From: Desmodus rotundus
Lineage: Eukaryota > Chordata > Mammalia > Chiroptera > Phyllostomidae
Direction of reading: 5' to 3'
Assembly: GCF_022682495.2 (NCBI RefSeq)
Contig: NC_071387.1
Span: 150,210,347 to 150,274,346 of the forward strand
Length of the DNA: 64,000 nucleotides
The notes under the pieces are model-generated. The model had not been told where the DNA came from. It worked only from the letters and a program-made list of their open reading frames with translations, and did not search any database. Positions 49,111 to 60,921 of this stretch are shown piece after piece (within the stretch, counting starts at the first letter, position 1; each line of letters starts with the position of its first letter). The translations under genes and the position numbers were made by a program.

Positions 49111-49289
49111 TAATGAGCCTCATCATTGTTTTTAATTTTTGTCATTCTCTTACAAGAAAAAATTGTAAAAATTTCTTCATTTTTAAATCGAGAAGCTTTT
49201 AAAACTCTCCATGCTTGAAGGTGAGAGCCAGGCATCGATAGTTTTTAAACATACTCGGGGGATTCCAATTTGCAGCAAACTTGTGAGCC

Positions 49290-49500
49290 GTTGTTCTAGA
49301 TTGGAAGTTAGCGAGTTATGGCCCACAGGATGAATCCCGTGTACTTGTAAGCAAAGGTTCCTGGGTACACAGCCAGCGAATTTGTTTACTATTGTCTGTT
49401 GCTGCTTTCATGCTACCAGGGCAGAACTGAGCAGTTGTCAAAGAGACCATATGGCTTAGAAAGCTTAAAATAGTTAGTACCTGGCTTTTTTCATAGAAAA
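49290..49500 (+). repeat. hAT-derived repeat remnant
   Basis: 'cgagttatggcccacaggat', 'gggtacacagccagcgaatt', 'attgtctgttgctgctttca' and 'caaagagaccatatggctta' follow a known mammalian hAT-derived repeat pattern. Confidence 0.6.
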
Positions 49501-49679
49501 GGATAAAACAAAGAGAGATAGAATCCCTTTGTCAACTCTCCTGTGCAGGCTTTAGCTAGAATTTACTGTTTCTAGAAAGTTCTGCTTTATTGAGAAGTCC
49601 ACTCCTCTTCACCCCCTGTCCTGCCATGACCTAACGTGTTAGTTTTCTCATCCAATGTGATATCTGAAAAACTCTAATT

Positions 49680-50360
49680 CTAACTCAGATTAACTTAACA
49701 AGTACTAAGGTTCTCCCATGTGTCAGGCACTTGGGATACTTTAGGAAACAAAAAGAACAAAAGGCCCTGACTGTGTGGAGCTTTCAACCTAGTGGGGGAG
49801 CAGGTATGGGAGACACCACAAGCAAGTTAAATGTGCAAAACATACACTGAATTGGGTGGTAATGTTTTCTTTGGAGAAAAATAAACCAGGGAATCCCTTG
49901 TGAGAAGGTAGCATTTGAGCACTGACCTAGGGAGGAAACAGTTGAGTCACATGGAAATTGGGGGAAAGAACTGCACGTCGGGCAGAAAGAATTGACAAGC
50001 ACAAAGGTCTTCAGATGGTACATGGCTGCTGTGCTGGCAAGTAACGGGGAGGTCAGTGTGGCTGGAGCAGAGAACGAAATGGCAGTGTGGATGGAGATGC
50101 GGTCTGAGATAGAACAGTTGGCCAGATCATTTAGGGCCTTGAAGGCCAATATAATGACTTTGACTTTTAGAGAGTAAGATGGGAAACCAGTGGAGGGTTT
50201 TGAGTATTTAGTGATGTAATTGGATATATTTTTAACAGAATCACTGTGGTTACTGTGGTGACAATAGACTGAAGAAAGCCACGGGCAGACTCAGGGAGAC
50301 CTTAGGAGGCTATTGCAAAATTCTAAGCAACAGATTATGGTGGATTGTAACAAGGTGGTA
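49680..50360 (+). repeat. Ancient mammalian repeat (family shared with 7290-7720 and 62510-63120)
   Basis: It contains 'catgtgtcaggcacttggga', 'gcatttgagcactgacctag', 'ggtcagtgtggctggagcag', 'ccagatcatttagggccttg' and 'gggaaaccagtggagggttt'. It is the longest of the three copies, with no coding capacity. Confidence 0.7.
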
Positions 50361-51835
50361 GCCATGGAGGTAGTAAAAAAATGAAGCCCAAATATGGTCC
50401 CCAGTCCAGTTTATAATTTCTGTTGGCTTCTCTTAGATTCTGGCATAATTTATCTTGGTTTTATAAGGTTTTTTTTTGTTTTCATGGTTGTTAGATAACA
50501 TTTTTAATTATGTAGATATTGTCCTAAAATTCAATTGTATCTAATTATGATCCTGCTTATAGCATTACAAATGCTGGTAAATTCTAACAGTGGATGCATA
50601 TTAAGGGGTTTGCGTAGAACAAGGTGGTTTTTATTTATCTTCACATGTCTATGTTTTCAGAACCACGTCTCTACTATTGCTGTTTTTTTTCCCCTAAAAT
50701 TGGCACACATGCCCACACATTAGCTATTTTATGTTTTTCAGTTTTAATGAGGAGATGATAGATTTGACTATTTTAATTTTAACCTTAATAATCTAAGATT
50801 GAGATCTTTTTCTTAAGGGTTTTACTTTGGAACATACCTGAAGTGCAATTTATTTCTTAGAAATTCATACATATCTACAAAGATAAGCTCCTACAAATTC
50901 ACCAAAGAACAATAAGATAAAGGAGATAAACTGGTTCATAAAGAACACTTCAAAGACAGTTTGAAAAAGGAAGTTAGGTAAAATTACTATTTGCAGATAA
51001 GGTTTTTTTTTAACCTGGAAAATATAAGATACAACTGAAAAACTACTATAAGCAATAAGATGGTTTGGTACAAAATAAACATATAGAGATAGAGTTTGCA
51101 TATAAACAGCTATCAGAAGATATAATGGAAGAAAGATCGACTTAAAAATTGCATCACCAACAGAGATTCATAAAACAATCCTAGGAAGCTTCTCTAGGAA
51201 GAAGCTCACCTCTGGCTACACGTTAGGATCGTCAGCTGGAGAAACTTAATAAACACAACAACAATAAGCACAAAACAGTGCCCAGGTGTCATCCCTAGAA
51301 TTCTAATTCAGTTGGTATGGGGTGAGGCCTAGGTGGTGTGTTATAAAGGTCCTACTTTCCGAATACCTCTATGAAGAAACTGATCGACTTGAGGAGACCT
51401 TAGAATACTACTGTTATAATAGAAGACTTGAAGGAAGGGAACAGCACACTCTATTCTTTAGAATAATGGGATATTTTAACAAATTTAGTTATCCCTAAAC
51501 TTGGCTATAAATTTATAATTTCATAAAAAGACTAACAGGATTTTTCATTTTTAAAACTAGACAAACTTATTCTAAATTTGTATGGAAAAAATAAGTTAGC
51601 AAGAGTCCCCAGGACAATTCTGAAAAGAAAACTATTGCAAACGGACAAGTTTGACCAGATATTGACTACCACCCTAATAAACAAATTAGATCGGTCCATT
51701 GCAAAGCAGGAAATGTTCTGAAAGGACCCAAATGAAAATGAGACGTTGCTATATGATAAAATGGCATTTCATATCCACATAAGAAAAGATAAATTTATTT
51801 CACAAAAGATGTTATGCAATAAAGTGGCATTTTCT

Positions 51836-54415
51836 TTTTTTTAACTTATATTTTATTGATTATGCTACTACAGTTGTCCCAATTTTTCCCTCTTTATCCC
51901 CCTCCACCCAACACCCCCCCACTCCTTCAGGCAATCCTCACACCACTGTTCATGTCCATGGGTCATGTGTAGAAGTTCTGTGGCTACTCCTTTTCCTATA
52001 CTGTACTTTACATCCCTATGGCTATTCTGTGACTACCCATTTGTACTTCTTAATCCTCTAACCTCCTCACCCATTCCCCTACACTCCCTCTCATCTGGCA
52101 ACCATCAAAATGCTCTCCATATCCATAATTCTGTCTCTGTTCTTGTTTGCTTAGTTTGATTTTTAGATTCAATTGTTGATAGATATGTATTTATTGACAT
52201 TTTATTGTCCATAGTTTTGATCTTCTTTTTCCTAAATAAGTCCCTTTAACACTTCATATACTAATGCTTTAGTGATGATGAACTCCTTTAGGTTTCTTTT
52301 TGCCTTGGAAGTTCTTTATCTGCCCTTTGATTCTAAATGATAGCTGGGTAGAGCAATCTTGGTTGTAGGTCCCTGCTTTTCATGACTTTGAATATTTCTT
52401 CCCTTCTAGCCTACAAAGTTTCTTTTGAGAAATCAGATGACAGTCTCATGGGAACTCCCCTATAGGTAACTAACTTCTTTTCTCTTGCTGCTTTTAAGAT
52501 TCTTTATCTTTAACCTTTGCCGTTTTAATTATGATGTGTCTAGGAGTGGGCCTCTTTGCATCCATCTTGTTTGGGACTCTCTAGGCTTCCTGGTCTTGCA
52601 TGTCTACTTCCTTCACAAAATTAGGGAAGTGTTTGTTCATTATTCTTTCAAATAGATACCCAATTTCTTGCTCTTTCCCTTCTCCTTCTGCTGCCCCTAT
52701 GATGAAAATGTCGGACCTCGTGAAGTGGTCCCAGAGGCTGCTTATGCTACCCTCATTTTTTTGGATTCTTTTTTCTTCTTTTTGTTCTGATTGGTTGTTT
52801 TTTCTGCCTTTTGTTCCAAATAGTTAATTTCTCAGCTTCATCCACTCTACTGTTGTTTCTCTGTAAATTGTTCTTTATTTCAATTAATGTGTCCTTTATT
52901 TCTGACTGGATCTGTTTTATGCTGTTGGGGTCCTCACTAAGTTCTTTGAGTATCATTATAACCAGTGTTTTGAACTCTGCATCCAATTGCTTATCTCCAT
53001 TTCATTTAGCTCTCTCTCTGGTGTTTTGATCTGTTCTTTTATTTGGGCCATGTTTATCTCTTCATTTTGGCAGCCTGCCTGTGTTTGTCTCTATGTATTA
53101 GGTAGGGCTGCTTTGACTCTGTGTCTTGGTAGTGTGGCCAAATGTAGTGGGTGTCCTGTAGGGTCCAGTGCACAGCCTCCCCTACCACGCAAGCTAGGTA
53201 CACAAGGTGCACTCTTCATGTGGGCTGAGTACAGCCTCCTCTTGTAGTTGAGGCTTGGTTGCTGTTGGCAGATTAATGGGAGGGATTTACCCAGGCCAGT
53301 CAGCTCCAAGTTCTGGCTGTGACCGCTGTCCACCAATCTCTCCCCTCCATGGAGAATCAGCTATCCAGGGGCAGGGTGGTGGTACTCTGACATGATCTGT
53401 AGCTGTCCACTGGGTGTGCAGGCTCTGGGGTCTCCCAGGTGGTGCAGGCCAAGGTCAGCCTAGGGCTACCCTGCCTAGGCTATAAAGCAATTTGGGATGG
53501 CTGCTACTTGTGCTGGGCTTGGACATTCGAGATGAAGCCAAGCTGTGAATCTAGGCTGGCTGCTGCTAGTGCCAGGCCTGGGGCCACTTGGCAAGAAATA
53601 TAGGGGCTGGAAGCCCTGTACTTCTCACTGAGGCCAGCTGTTGCTTGTTTGATAGGATTTAGAAAGTTCTGAAGCATAAGCCAAGACCCAGCATTCATAA
53701 TGAAAAGTCACAGTTAAAAGTCATGGGCCCATAAGTTGGGTGGAATGGAGTCTCAGGGGATCTCCAGGGTGGGGCACACAGTGTTAGGGAGGTTTATGGG
53801 GTCTCAGATATGGCACTAGCCTGTAGCTCTGTCGCTTTGCTGGGGGAGGCTCGGAAAAGGACAATGGCCTCTGCCTGCCTTTCTGTCTGGGAGAAAGCTG
53901 TCCACTAGCTCTCGCCTTGATGCCCAACATTTCATTTCCTCCCCATATGCCACTAGTGCCTTTCAAGCTGCTATCCCAGAGCTGGAGCTCAGAGGGAGTG
54001 AATCTAAGTCCATCCACATGTGGGTTCTTTAAGCACAACTGCTTGAGACTCTAGAAGTTTCTTCCACTGACTCAATCCCCGCTGGTTTTTGCAGGCAGGA
54101 GTTATGTGGACTTATCTTCCTGGCACTGGAACCCTGGACTGCTGTGCCTGGTGTGGGGCTGGACTCCTTGCTCCCAAGTTATCTATCCCTTCCAAATTTT
54201 ATCCACATAAGTGGATGTGGGACCAGCCCATTCTGTGAATCTGCCTCTTCTATCAGTCTGGATGGAAGTGGTTTCTTTAATTCCATACTTGTCAGACTTC
54301 CATTCAACTCAATTTCTGACAGTTCTGAGTGATGGTTGTTCTAATTTTAGTGGTAATTTTGATGTGGTTGTGCAAGGAGGTGAGTCATGTTTGCCTGTGC
54401 CACCATCTTGACTGG
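51836..54415 (-). mobile_element. HAL1-like L1 derivative lacking ORF2, copy B (5' end intact)
   Basis: On the - strand the element starts with an L1-type 5' end ('cagtcaagatggtggcacag'), continues through a 5'UTR of about 1.3 kb, an ORF1 with a coiled-coil segment and an RRM-like part (broken by stops and frameshifts), and passes straight into a 3'UTR and A-tail with no ORF2. The 2580-bp element is bounded by the exact 14-bp duplication 'aagtggcattttct' at 51822-51835 and 54416-54429, so it inserted in this form. Its 3'UTR and ORF1-3'UTR junction match copy A at 28432-29249. Confidence 0.87.
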
Positions 54416-54910
54416 AAGTGGCATTTTCTAGCCAGTGGGACCAATGTTTGTTCAGTAGAAGGTCAACTGGGTAGCCACCTTATAAAACAAACTAAAGTTA
54501 GATCTCTCATTGGTAACCACTCCAGATGGGTCAAGGATCTAAAGATGAAAAATAAAACTCTAAAAGAAGATAAGTGGGGAAGACCATTCTAAATATATAT
54601 GACACAAAATCCCAGAGTTACAAAAGCAAATATTCATACACTTGTTGCATGAACATACCAATTTATACATGTTAAAAACACAACGAAGTCAAAAGACAAA
54701 TTACAAAAGGGAAAAGAAATATTTTCAGCTCCTTTTACAGACAAAGAACTAATATCTAAAGCATGCCTGTAAAAAAAAAAAAGATCAATCATCAAAAGAA
54801 AAATGGGCAAAGAAAATAAAAATAGGAAAGGTCATAGTAAAAGAAATTCCAATGGTAATTAAATATATGAAAATATGATATCCATTACTCATAAAAATAA
54901 AATAATATAT

Positions 54911-55081
54911 ATATTTTAACATTTATTGATTTCAGAGAGACAAAGAAACACTGGCTTGTGATTCCACTTAGTTATGCATTCATTCCTTGCTTCTTGTATG
55001 TGCCCTGACCGGGGATCAAACCTGCAACCTTAGCATATTGGGACAATGCTCTAACCAATTGAACTACCTGGCCAGGGCAGT
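54911..55081 (-). mobile_element. Bat SINE, diverged subfamily, minus orientation
   Basis: It ends in 'gaactacctggccagggc', with 'ctaaccaatt' and 'tgccctgaccggggatcaaa' inside. A 10-bp AT-rich duplication 'aataatatat' flanks it at 54901-54910 and 55082-55091. It resembles an older subfamily than the copy at 322. Confidence 0.8.
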
Positions 55082-55235
55082 AATAATATATTTTTAATCT
55101 ACTAGATTAGCAAAGGATGTGAGGGCTTGCATTGCTGGTGAGAGTTTAAGTTGGTGTAATTTCTATAGGGGTAATTTGGTAATACTTTGCTAGATATAGG
55201 TCTTGCCCCAGCAATTTTGTTTCTAGGTATCTATT

Positions 55236-55261
55236 TTTTAAAAAATTTTTATTATTGTTCA
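55236..55261 (-). mobile_element. 26-bp L1 3'-end insertion with 11-bp target duplication
   Basis: The insert reads as the tail and last bases of the L1 family seen at 26765 and 27243 ('tttttattattgttca'). The exact duplication 'aggtatctatt' flanks it at 55225-55235 and 55262-55272. Removing it restores a continuous host sequence. Confidence 0.75.
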
Positions 55262-55500
55262 AGGTATCTATTGTTAAGTGTGGGGGGGAAGCAATATGCA
55301 GAACATTCTTGTGTAGGATGCTACCATTTGCGTGTGGGGGGGTAAAGAATATAAAGTTTGTATATGCACTATCTGTCTCTAAAAGGATACTTAGGTTATA
55401 GTAGTGGCCTCCAGGAAGGGGAACTGGGTGGTTGGGGGACTGGGAAAGGAGGGAGACTTCATCCGCACTGTTAACTCCTTTGTACCTTCCAAAGCTTGTA

Positions 55501-55967
55501 CTTTGTACATATATTACCTACTTAAAAAAATGGTATTAAAGTCAGTCTTATCCAGGGACTTATGTCCCATCAGATACTTCCATAGGAAAAAACACAAATG
55601 GCCCATGTCCCATCAGATACAAGTAACTCATGAGACACCATCCAATACTCACAAATTACTATTTTATAGTTCATAAGTAATAATCAATAATAGTTATTCT
55701 ACATTCCATATTATTCAGAGGAATATAATTTTATATTCTACTATTTGTTTCCATCCTTTTAATGCTTCCATTAAGTTGTTATAAATTAGTAAGAAGGAGA
55801 TGTTAATAATAATCATTTTTGAAAATATATAATTCTATAATGATTGTTTTTTACTTTAAAATAGTGTACATTCTTTAAAAGTAAAAATCAGTAATTATTA
55901 AAACTAACACTTCAAATACATAATCATGATCTTTTAAAATATTTCTATATCGTTTTGGAACACTTTC
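55501..55967 (-). other. ARSK: Probable ARSK 3'UTR and flank
   Basis: AT-rich DNA downstream of the ARSK stop. A weak signal, ATTAAA on -, lies near 55757. No other gene was recognised. Confidence 0.4.
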
Positions 55968-56266
55968 TCATTTTTGTTCATTTTTTTTTTGATTAGTATC
56001 AGTTTTAAGCCACTGATCAATTGCACTTTCATACTTCCTAGGTTCTTTCAGCCAGTCTTGATGCCACCTAAGATTTGCTATAACATTTGAATAGTTTTGC
56101 CCTAAGCTTTGTTTCCACTTGATAAACTGCTCTTTATTGTATTGGTGGACAGAAGCAGAAACTTTAGGGTAGTTTATAATGGAACGAAGCTTCTGGTCCA
56201 AAGAATATGCAATTTCTGGAAATTTTGTAGCAATGTTTGCCAGTTCATCTGGATCTGAGGAAACAT
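55968..56266 (-). CDS. ARSK: ARSK last coding exon
   Basis: The acceptor 'ttctttcag' precedes the second base of an Asp codon split between exons (G|AT). The exon encodes VSSDPDELANIATKFPEIAY, SLDQKLRSIINYPKVSASVH, QYNKEQFIKWKQSLGQNYSN and VIANLRWHQDWLKEPRKYES, the conserved end of ARSK. ARSK is a lysosomal glucuronate-2-sulfatase acting in heparan and chondroitin sulfate breakdown; this exon lies outside the catalytic core. The final residues (LKTDTNQKKNEQK) diverge from the human end I recall and include a run of ten A in the coding strand, just before TGA at 55970-55968. Confidence 0.95.
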
Positions 56267-56859
56267 CTGAAAGAAAAAAGAATACTTGTCAAAATAATTA
56301 CCTGCTATAAGAACGTTTTTTAGAATGTCATCACTCTGTGATGGACAATGTATTAGAATTTATTTTTATTTTCAGTTCCTGTTAGCACAGTAAGAAAAAG
56401 GACACTATAAATGGTAAAACAATATACCAAAAATTAAACATCTCTTTAAATGTATGTTCAAATTATGTTCCTTCTTACCATCATTTTCTATCCTATTTTT
56501 TCTTATTCATCCTTAGATGGCAGAAACGGTCAAACTCTTATCACTAGTAAGCTGGCTTAGCCCTAATTCTTCCTGATTTTGATGCCTTGCTTACTTTGAC
56601 ATACAGGAAAAAAAACCAACCAGTAATGCTTTTATTGTCCTATATCATCAATAGCCCCAAACTAAAGAATATTTTGAGTTAATAATCTTGACATTCGTAA
56701 CTGGGAAGGAAACAAGTATAAATTACTTTTAATAATGGCATTAGCACGTATTTCATGTGCAAAAAGGGAGCATGGGGTAAGTAAAACCTTAATTATAATA
56801 ATGATGATTTAAAATGAATTCACAAAATAGTGAATCTAGCAGGCATTAATATAGGGTGA

Positions 56860-57045
56860 AAGGAGGATGGAGTTTGGAGTCAGACCAGGGTTGAAATCCC
56901 AGTTCTGCCACTTCTTACCCATGAAACCCTGCACAGGTATCTGAATCCCTTTGACCCTTGGTCATCTCTATAAAAATGAGGACTATTGTATCATCTTGTA
57001 GGGTTGGAAGCAACATTAAATATATGTGTAAAATGTCAAGCTCCA
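56860..57045 (+). repeat. MIR SINE
   Basis: 'ttggagtcagaccagggttg', 'aaatcccagttctgccactt' and 'tctctataaaaatgagg' follow the MIR consensus in + orientation. Confidence 0.85.
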
Positions 57046-57394
57046 TAAGATATAGGTGTTAATTCTCCAGGACAGCTGGAACCAATGTACAATGAGAGGG
57101 TGTTGACTACTGATTGGGAAAGATGACCGTGAGTATTAGAAGATGCCTTGATCAGAGAAAGACAGTGGTTTCAATATTGCATTCCAGATCAAAAGCTTTA
57201 GGACAATTACTCTGGAATTCAGAGGGTGATTTGCAAAGAAGCTGCTCCTCACATGGCCAGCCTTTTGTAGATTGTCTCAGCATGAGAAGCAGCAGGTATT
57301 TATTTATTTAACGCTAATTACTGTATCTCCTAGGCAACACTACACTTAAAAAGGTCAGCTCATTACACATCATACTACACTTTAAAAAATATAT

Positions 57395-59120
57395 CTTCCA
57401 TCCAGCTACCCTATGTCTTTTGTTCGGAGCATTTAAGCTATTTACATTTAAGGTGATTATTGATATGTATGTAGTGCCATTTTATTAGAATATTTTCCTC
57501 CGCTCCCCCCCTACCTTTTCCTTCTTAAAGCAAGCCCTTTAACATTTGTTGCAGTACAGATTTGGTGTTAACAGACTCCTTTAGTTTTTTCTTGTCTGGG
57601 AAGCTCTTTATTTCTCCTTCAATTTAAATGATAGCCTTGCTGGGTAAAGTAGCCTTGGTTGTAGGTCCTTGATTTTTCATCACCTTGAATATTTCATGCC
57701 ACTCTCTTCTGGCCCAAATGTAATCAGATGCTAGTCTAATTGGTGTTCCCTTGTGGGTGATTACCTGCTCTTGTGGCTTTTAGGATTCCTTGTCTTTAAG
57801 CCTTGTCATTTTAACTATGATGTGTCTTGGTGTAGGCCACTGGGTCCAACTTCTTTGGGACTCTCTGAGCTTCCTGGACTTGTGTGACATTTTCCTTCAC
57901 CAGACTAGGCAAGTCTTTGGTCATTATTTCTTCAAATATGTTCTTGATCCCTTGCTCACTCTCTTCTTCTGGTATTCCCATGATGTGGATGTTGCTGTAT
58001 TTCATGCTGTCCAAAATGTTTCTTAAGCTCTCCTTATTTTTCTTAAAAATCTTTTTTCTGCTCTGCCTGGGTGTTATTTTCTACCTTGTCTTCCAAAACA
58101 CTGATTCTGTTCTCTGCTCCATCTAACCTACTGTTTATTCTTCCCTGTGTATTATTTATCTCAAATATCACATTCTTTATTTCTGACTGGTCATTTTTTT
58201 ATGGTTTCTATGTCTTTTTTCATGCTGTTGAGTATCCTTATAATTATTACTCTAAACTCTCTATCTGACAAATTGCTTGCCTCCATTTCATCTAGTTCTT
58301 CCAGAGAATTCTCTTGTTCTTTCATTTGGGGTCTATTTCTTTGTTCCCATTTTGGCTCCTGCTTTGTATTTTCCACCTTAGATGTTAAACTAATCAGCCA
58401 TTATTTTTCAATTGTTAATCTAGTCAATCTGTAATCAGCAGTCTGGCTTAAGCACCACAGGGTAGGGCAGAGCAATTCCTTCAGGCAGGGCTATTGCTTC
58501 CCCTCAAACTGATGCCATTCAGAGAGGAGTGCTCTGCCTGAGAAAGATGGCTTCTGCAGTATGGGGAATGACTCAGCACAAGGTTTCTGATGGCTTTTCC
58601 TAGTTCTTTGGAGGAACCTCTGGAGGAGCCTTCAGCTCCAGACTTTACTCAAGCATCTTTACTCCACTCTGCCCTCCCTCTGCTGGAGCCCAGGGTAAAT
58701 GGCTGCAAATGAATTTTGTGCATTGGCCCTTTAATGTGCTTTCTGCATCTTTAGCCATCTCTTCCTGGCAGACAAAAATCCTACTGCTTTTCACAGCTGG
58801 ATGTTATCTGGGTTTCTTTCCAGTTCTAGACTATAGGCCGGGGAACTCACCTTGGGGTTTAGACCCCACACTTCTCAGGGGGAACCCCCGGCTGCTGAAA
58901 TATCCCTCTGGAACTTCAGCTGCCACCCATGGGAGCCCAGGCAGCTCTCTTGTGCCTTCTGCACACTGCCTACCAGTCTTGTTGTGGGGAAGTGGTTTCT
59001 TCTGTCTGTCCTTGGTTATAAGGCTTCTCTCCACCTAGTGTTCAGTTGGTTATTCTGGAAGATTTCTCTACAATGTAGTGTAATTCCAGATTGGTTCTAA
59101 TAGGAGGTTAGTGTAGCTTC
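57395..59120 (-). repeat. L1 5' part (5'UTR, ORF1, start of ORF2), minus orientation
   Basis: On the - strand this reads 5'UTR (about 59120-58400), then ORF1: a coiled-coil part (frame at 58376-58191, MKEQENSLEELDEMEASNLS) and an RRM-like part (frame at 58014-57811, with NIHIMGIPEEESEQG), then the C-terminal domain, and the start of ORF2 at the left end. Frames are interrupted, so no functional protein is expected. It abuts a + oriented L1 3' part. Confidence 0.85.
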
Positions 59121-59139
59121 CACTTACTATTCCCATTCA

Positions 59140-60890
59140 CAGTTCCTTCATTAAGAATAAAATACCTAGGAATAAACCTAACCAAGGATGGAAAAGATCT
59201 GTACACAGAAAATTATAAGACAATGAAGGAAGAAATTGAAGAAGATAACAAATAAAAGGAAGCACATACTGTGTTTGTGGATAGGAAGAATAACATCATT
59301 AAAATGTCCATACTACAATTTGTAGATTCAATGCAATTCCTGTCAAGATTCCAATGATATATTTCACACAAATAGAACAAATATTTAAAAAATTTATATG
59401 GAACCACAAAAGGCCCCATATAGCAACAGCAATCCTGAGAAAGAATAGAGTTGGAAGAATCATGCTACCTAATATTAAACTATACTATAAGGCCATAATG
59501 ATCAAAACAGCCTGGTACTGGCATAAAAACAGACACATAGATCAATGGAACAGAATAGAGATTCCAGAAATAAACCCACACTTTTACAGTTAATTGCTAT
59601 TTGACAGGGGAAGCAGCATATACAATGGGCTAACGATAATTTATTCAATAAATGGTGTTGGGAAAATTGGACAGATATGTGCAGAAAAATGAAACTAGAC
59701 CACCTTCTTACGTGCCACACAAGAATAAATTCAAAATCGATCAAAGACTTAAATGTTCGACCTGAAACCATAAAAATCCTAGAAGGAAACATAGGCAGCA
59801 AAATCTTGGATATTGCTCATAGAAATTTTATATTGGATATATCTCCCCAAGCAAGAGAAACAAAAGGAAAAATAAACAAATGAGACTACATCAAACTAAA
59901 AAGTTTTTGTACAGCAAAGGAAAACCTTAACAATATAAAAAGACTATCCAAATAATGGGAGAACATATTCCCTGATACTTCTGATAAGGGGTTAATATCT
60001 AAAAACCCCTTCTGATAAGGGGTTAATGAAGAACTTAGAAAACTCAACACCAAAAAAACAAACCACCCAATTAAAAAATGGACAAACGACCTGAATAGAC
60101 AATTCTCCAAAGAGGGCATACAGATGGTCAACAGACATATGGAAAGATGCTCAATATCACTAATCATCAGAGAAATGTAAATTAAAACCACAATGAGATA
60201 CCATCTCACACTTGTCAGAATGGCCATCACCAATAAATCAACAACAAGTGCTGGTGAGGATGTGGAGAAAGGGGAACCCTTTTGCACTGTTGGTGGGAAT
60301 GCAGACTGGTGCAGCCACTGTGGAAAAGCAGTGTGGAGATACCTCAAAAAATTAGAAATGGATCCACCTTTTGACCCAGTGATCCCACTTTTGGGAATAT
60401 ATCCAAAGGTACTCAAAACACTAATTCAAAAGAATATAAACACCCCTATGTTCATTGCAGCATTATTCACAATAGCCAAGATATGGAAGCAGCCCAAGTG
60501 TCCATCAGTAGATGAGTGGATAAAACAACTATGGGACATTTACACAATGAAATTCTATTTGGCCATAAAAAAGAAGAAAATATTCCCTTTGCAACAGTAT
60601 GGATGGACCTGGAGAACATTATGCTAAGTGAAATAACCCAGTCAGAGAAAGACAAATACCATATGATTTCACTCATATGGGGAATCTAATGAACAAACTG
60701 AACTAACAAGCAAAACAGAGACAGACTCATAGATGGAGAGCAGACAAAAGCTAGTTGGGGGAGGGGGAGGTTAGGGGGTGGATGGATTGAGCAAAAAGAC
60801 AAAAGCTCTCATGGACATGGACAACAATGTGGTGATTGTGGGGGGAAAAGGGACAAATGGTAATGGAAAAAAATTCCATAAAGATTAAAC
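59140..60890 (+). repeat. L1 3' part (end of ORF2 and 3'UTR), plus orientation
   Basis: ORF2 wording runs on + from 'aaatacctaggaataaacct' through 'gatcaatggaacagaataga' and 'ccatctcacacttgtcagaa' to a 3'UTR ending near 60890. The frame has many stops; about 1.75 kb of L1 remains. Together with the inverted 5' part at 57395-59120 it forms one composite bounded by 'ttaaaaaatatat' at 57382-57394 and 60891-60903. Confidence 0.9.
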
Positions 60891-60921
60891 TTAAAAAATA
60901 TATATATATCAGCAAATTTAC

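Larger units (their letters stand above)
50860..55500 (+). repeat. Old L1, plus orientation, split by a later insertion and a SINE
   Basis: Diverged ORF2 runs from 50860 ('ctcctacaaattcaccaaag') to 51835 ('gttatgcaataaagtggcat'), is interrupted by the ORF2-less element at 51836-54415, and resumes with 'ctagccagtgggaccaatg' and 'gaaaaatgggcaaagaaaat'. A SINE interrupts it again at 54911-55081. The host L1 is the oldest layer of this nest. Confidence 0.7.
56267..60921 (-). other. ARSK: ARSK intron between the last two exons
   Basis: A 4.7-kb intron with donor GTAAAT at 60921 and acceptor TTTCAG at 56267. Its 3' part (56267-56860) holds nothing recognised; a MIR remnant and an L1 composite fill the rest. 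Confidence 0.8.
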
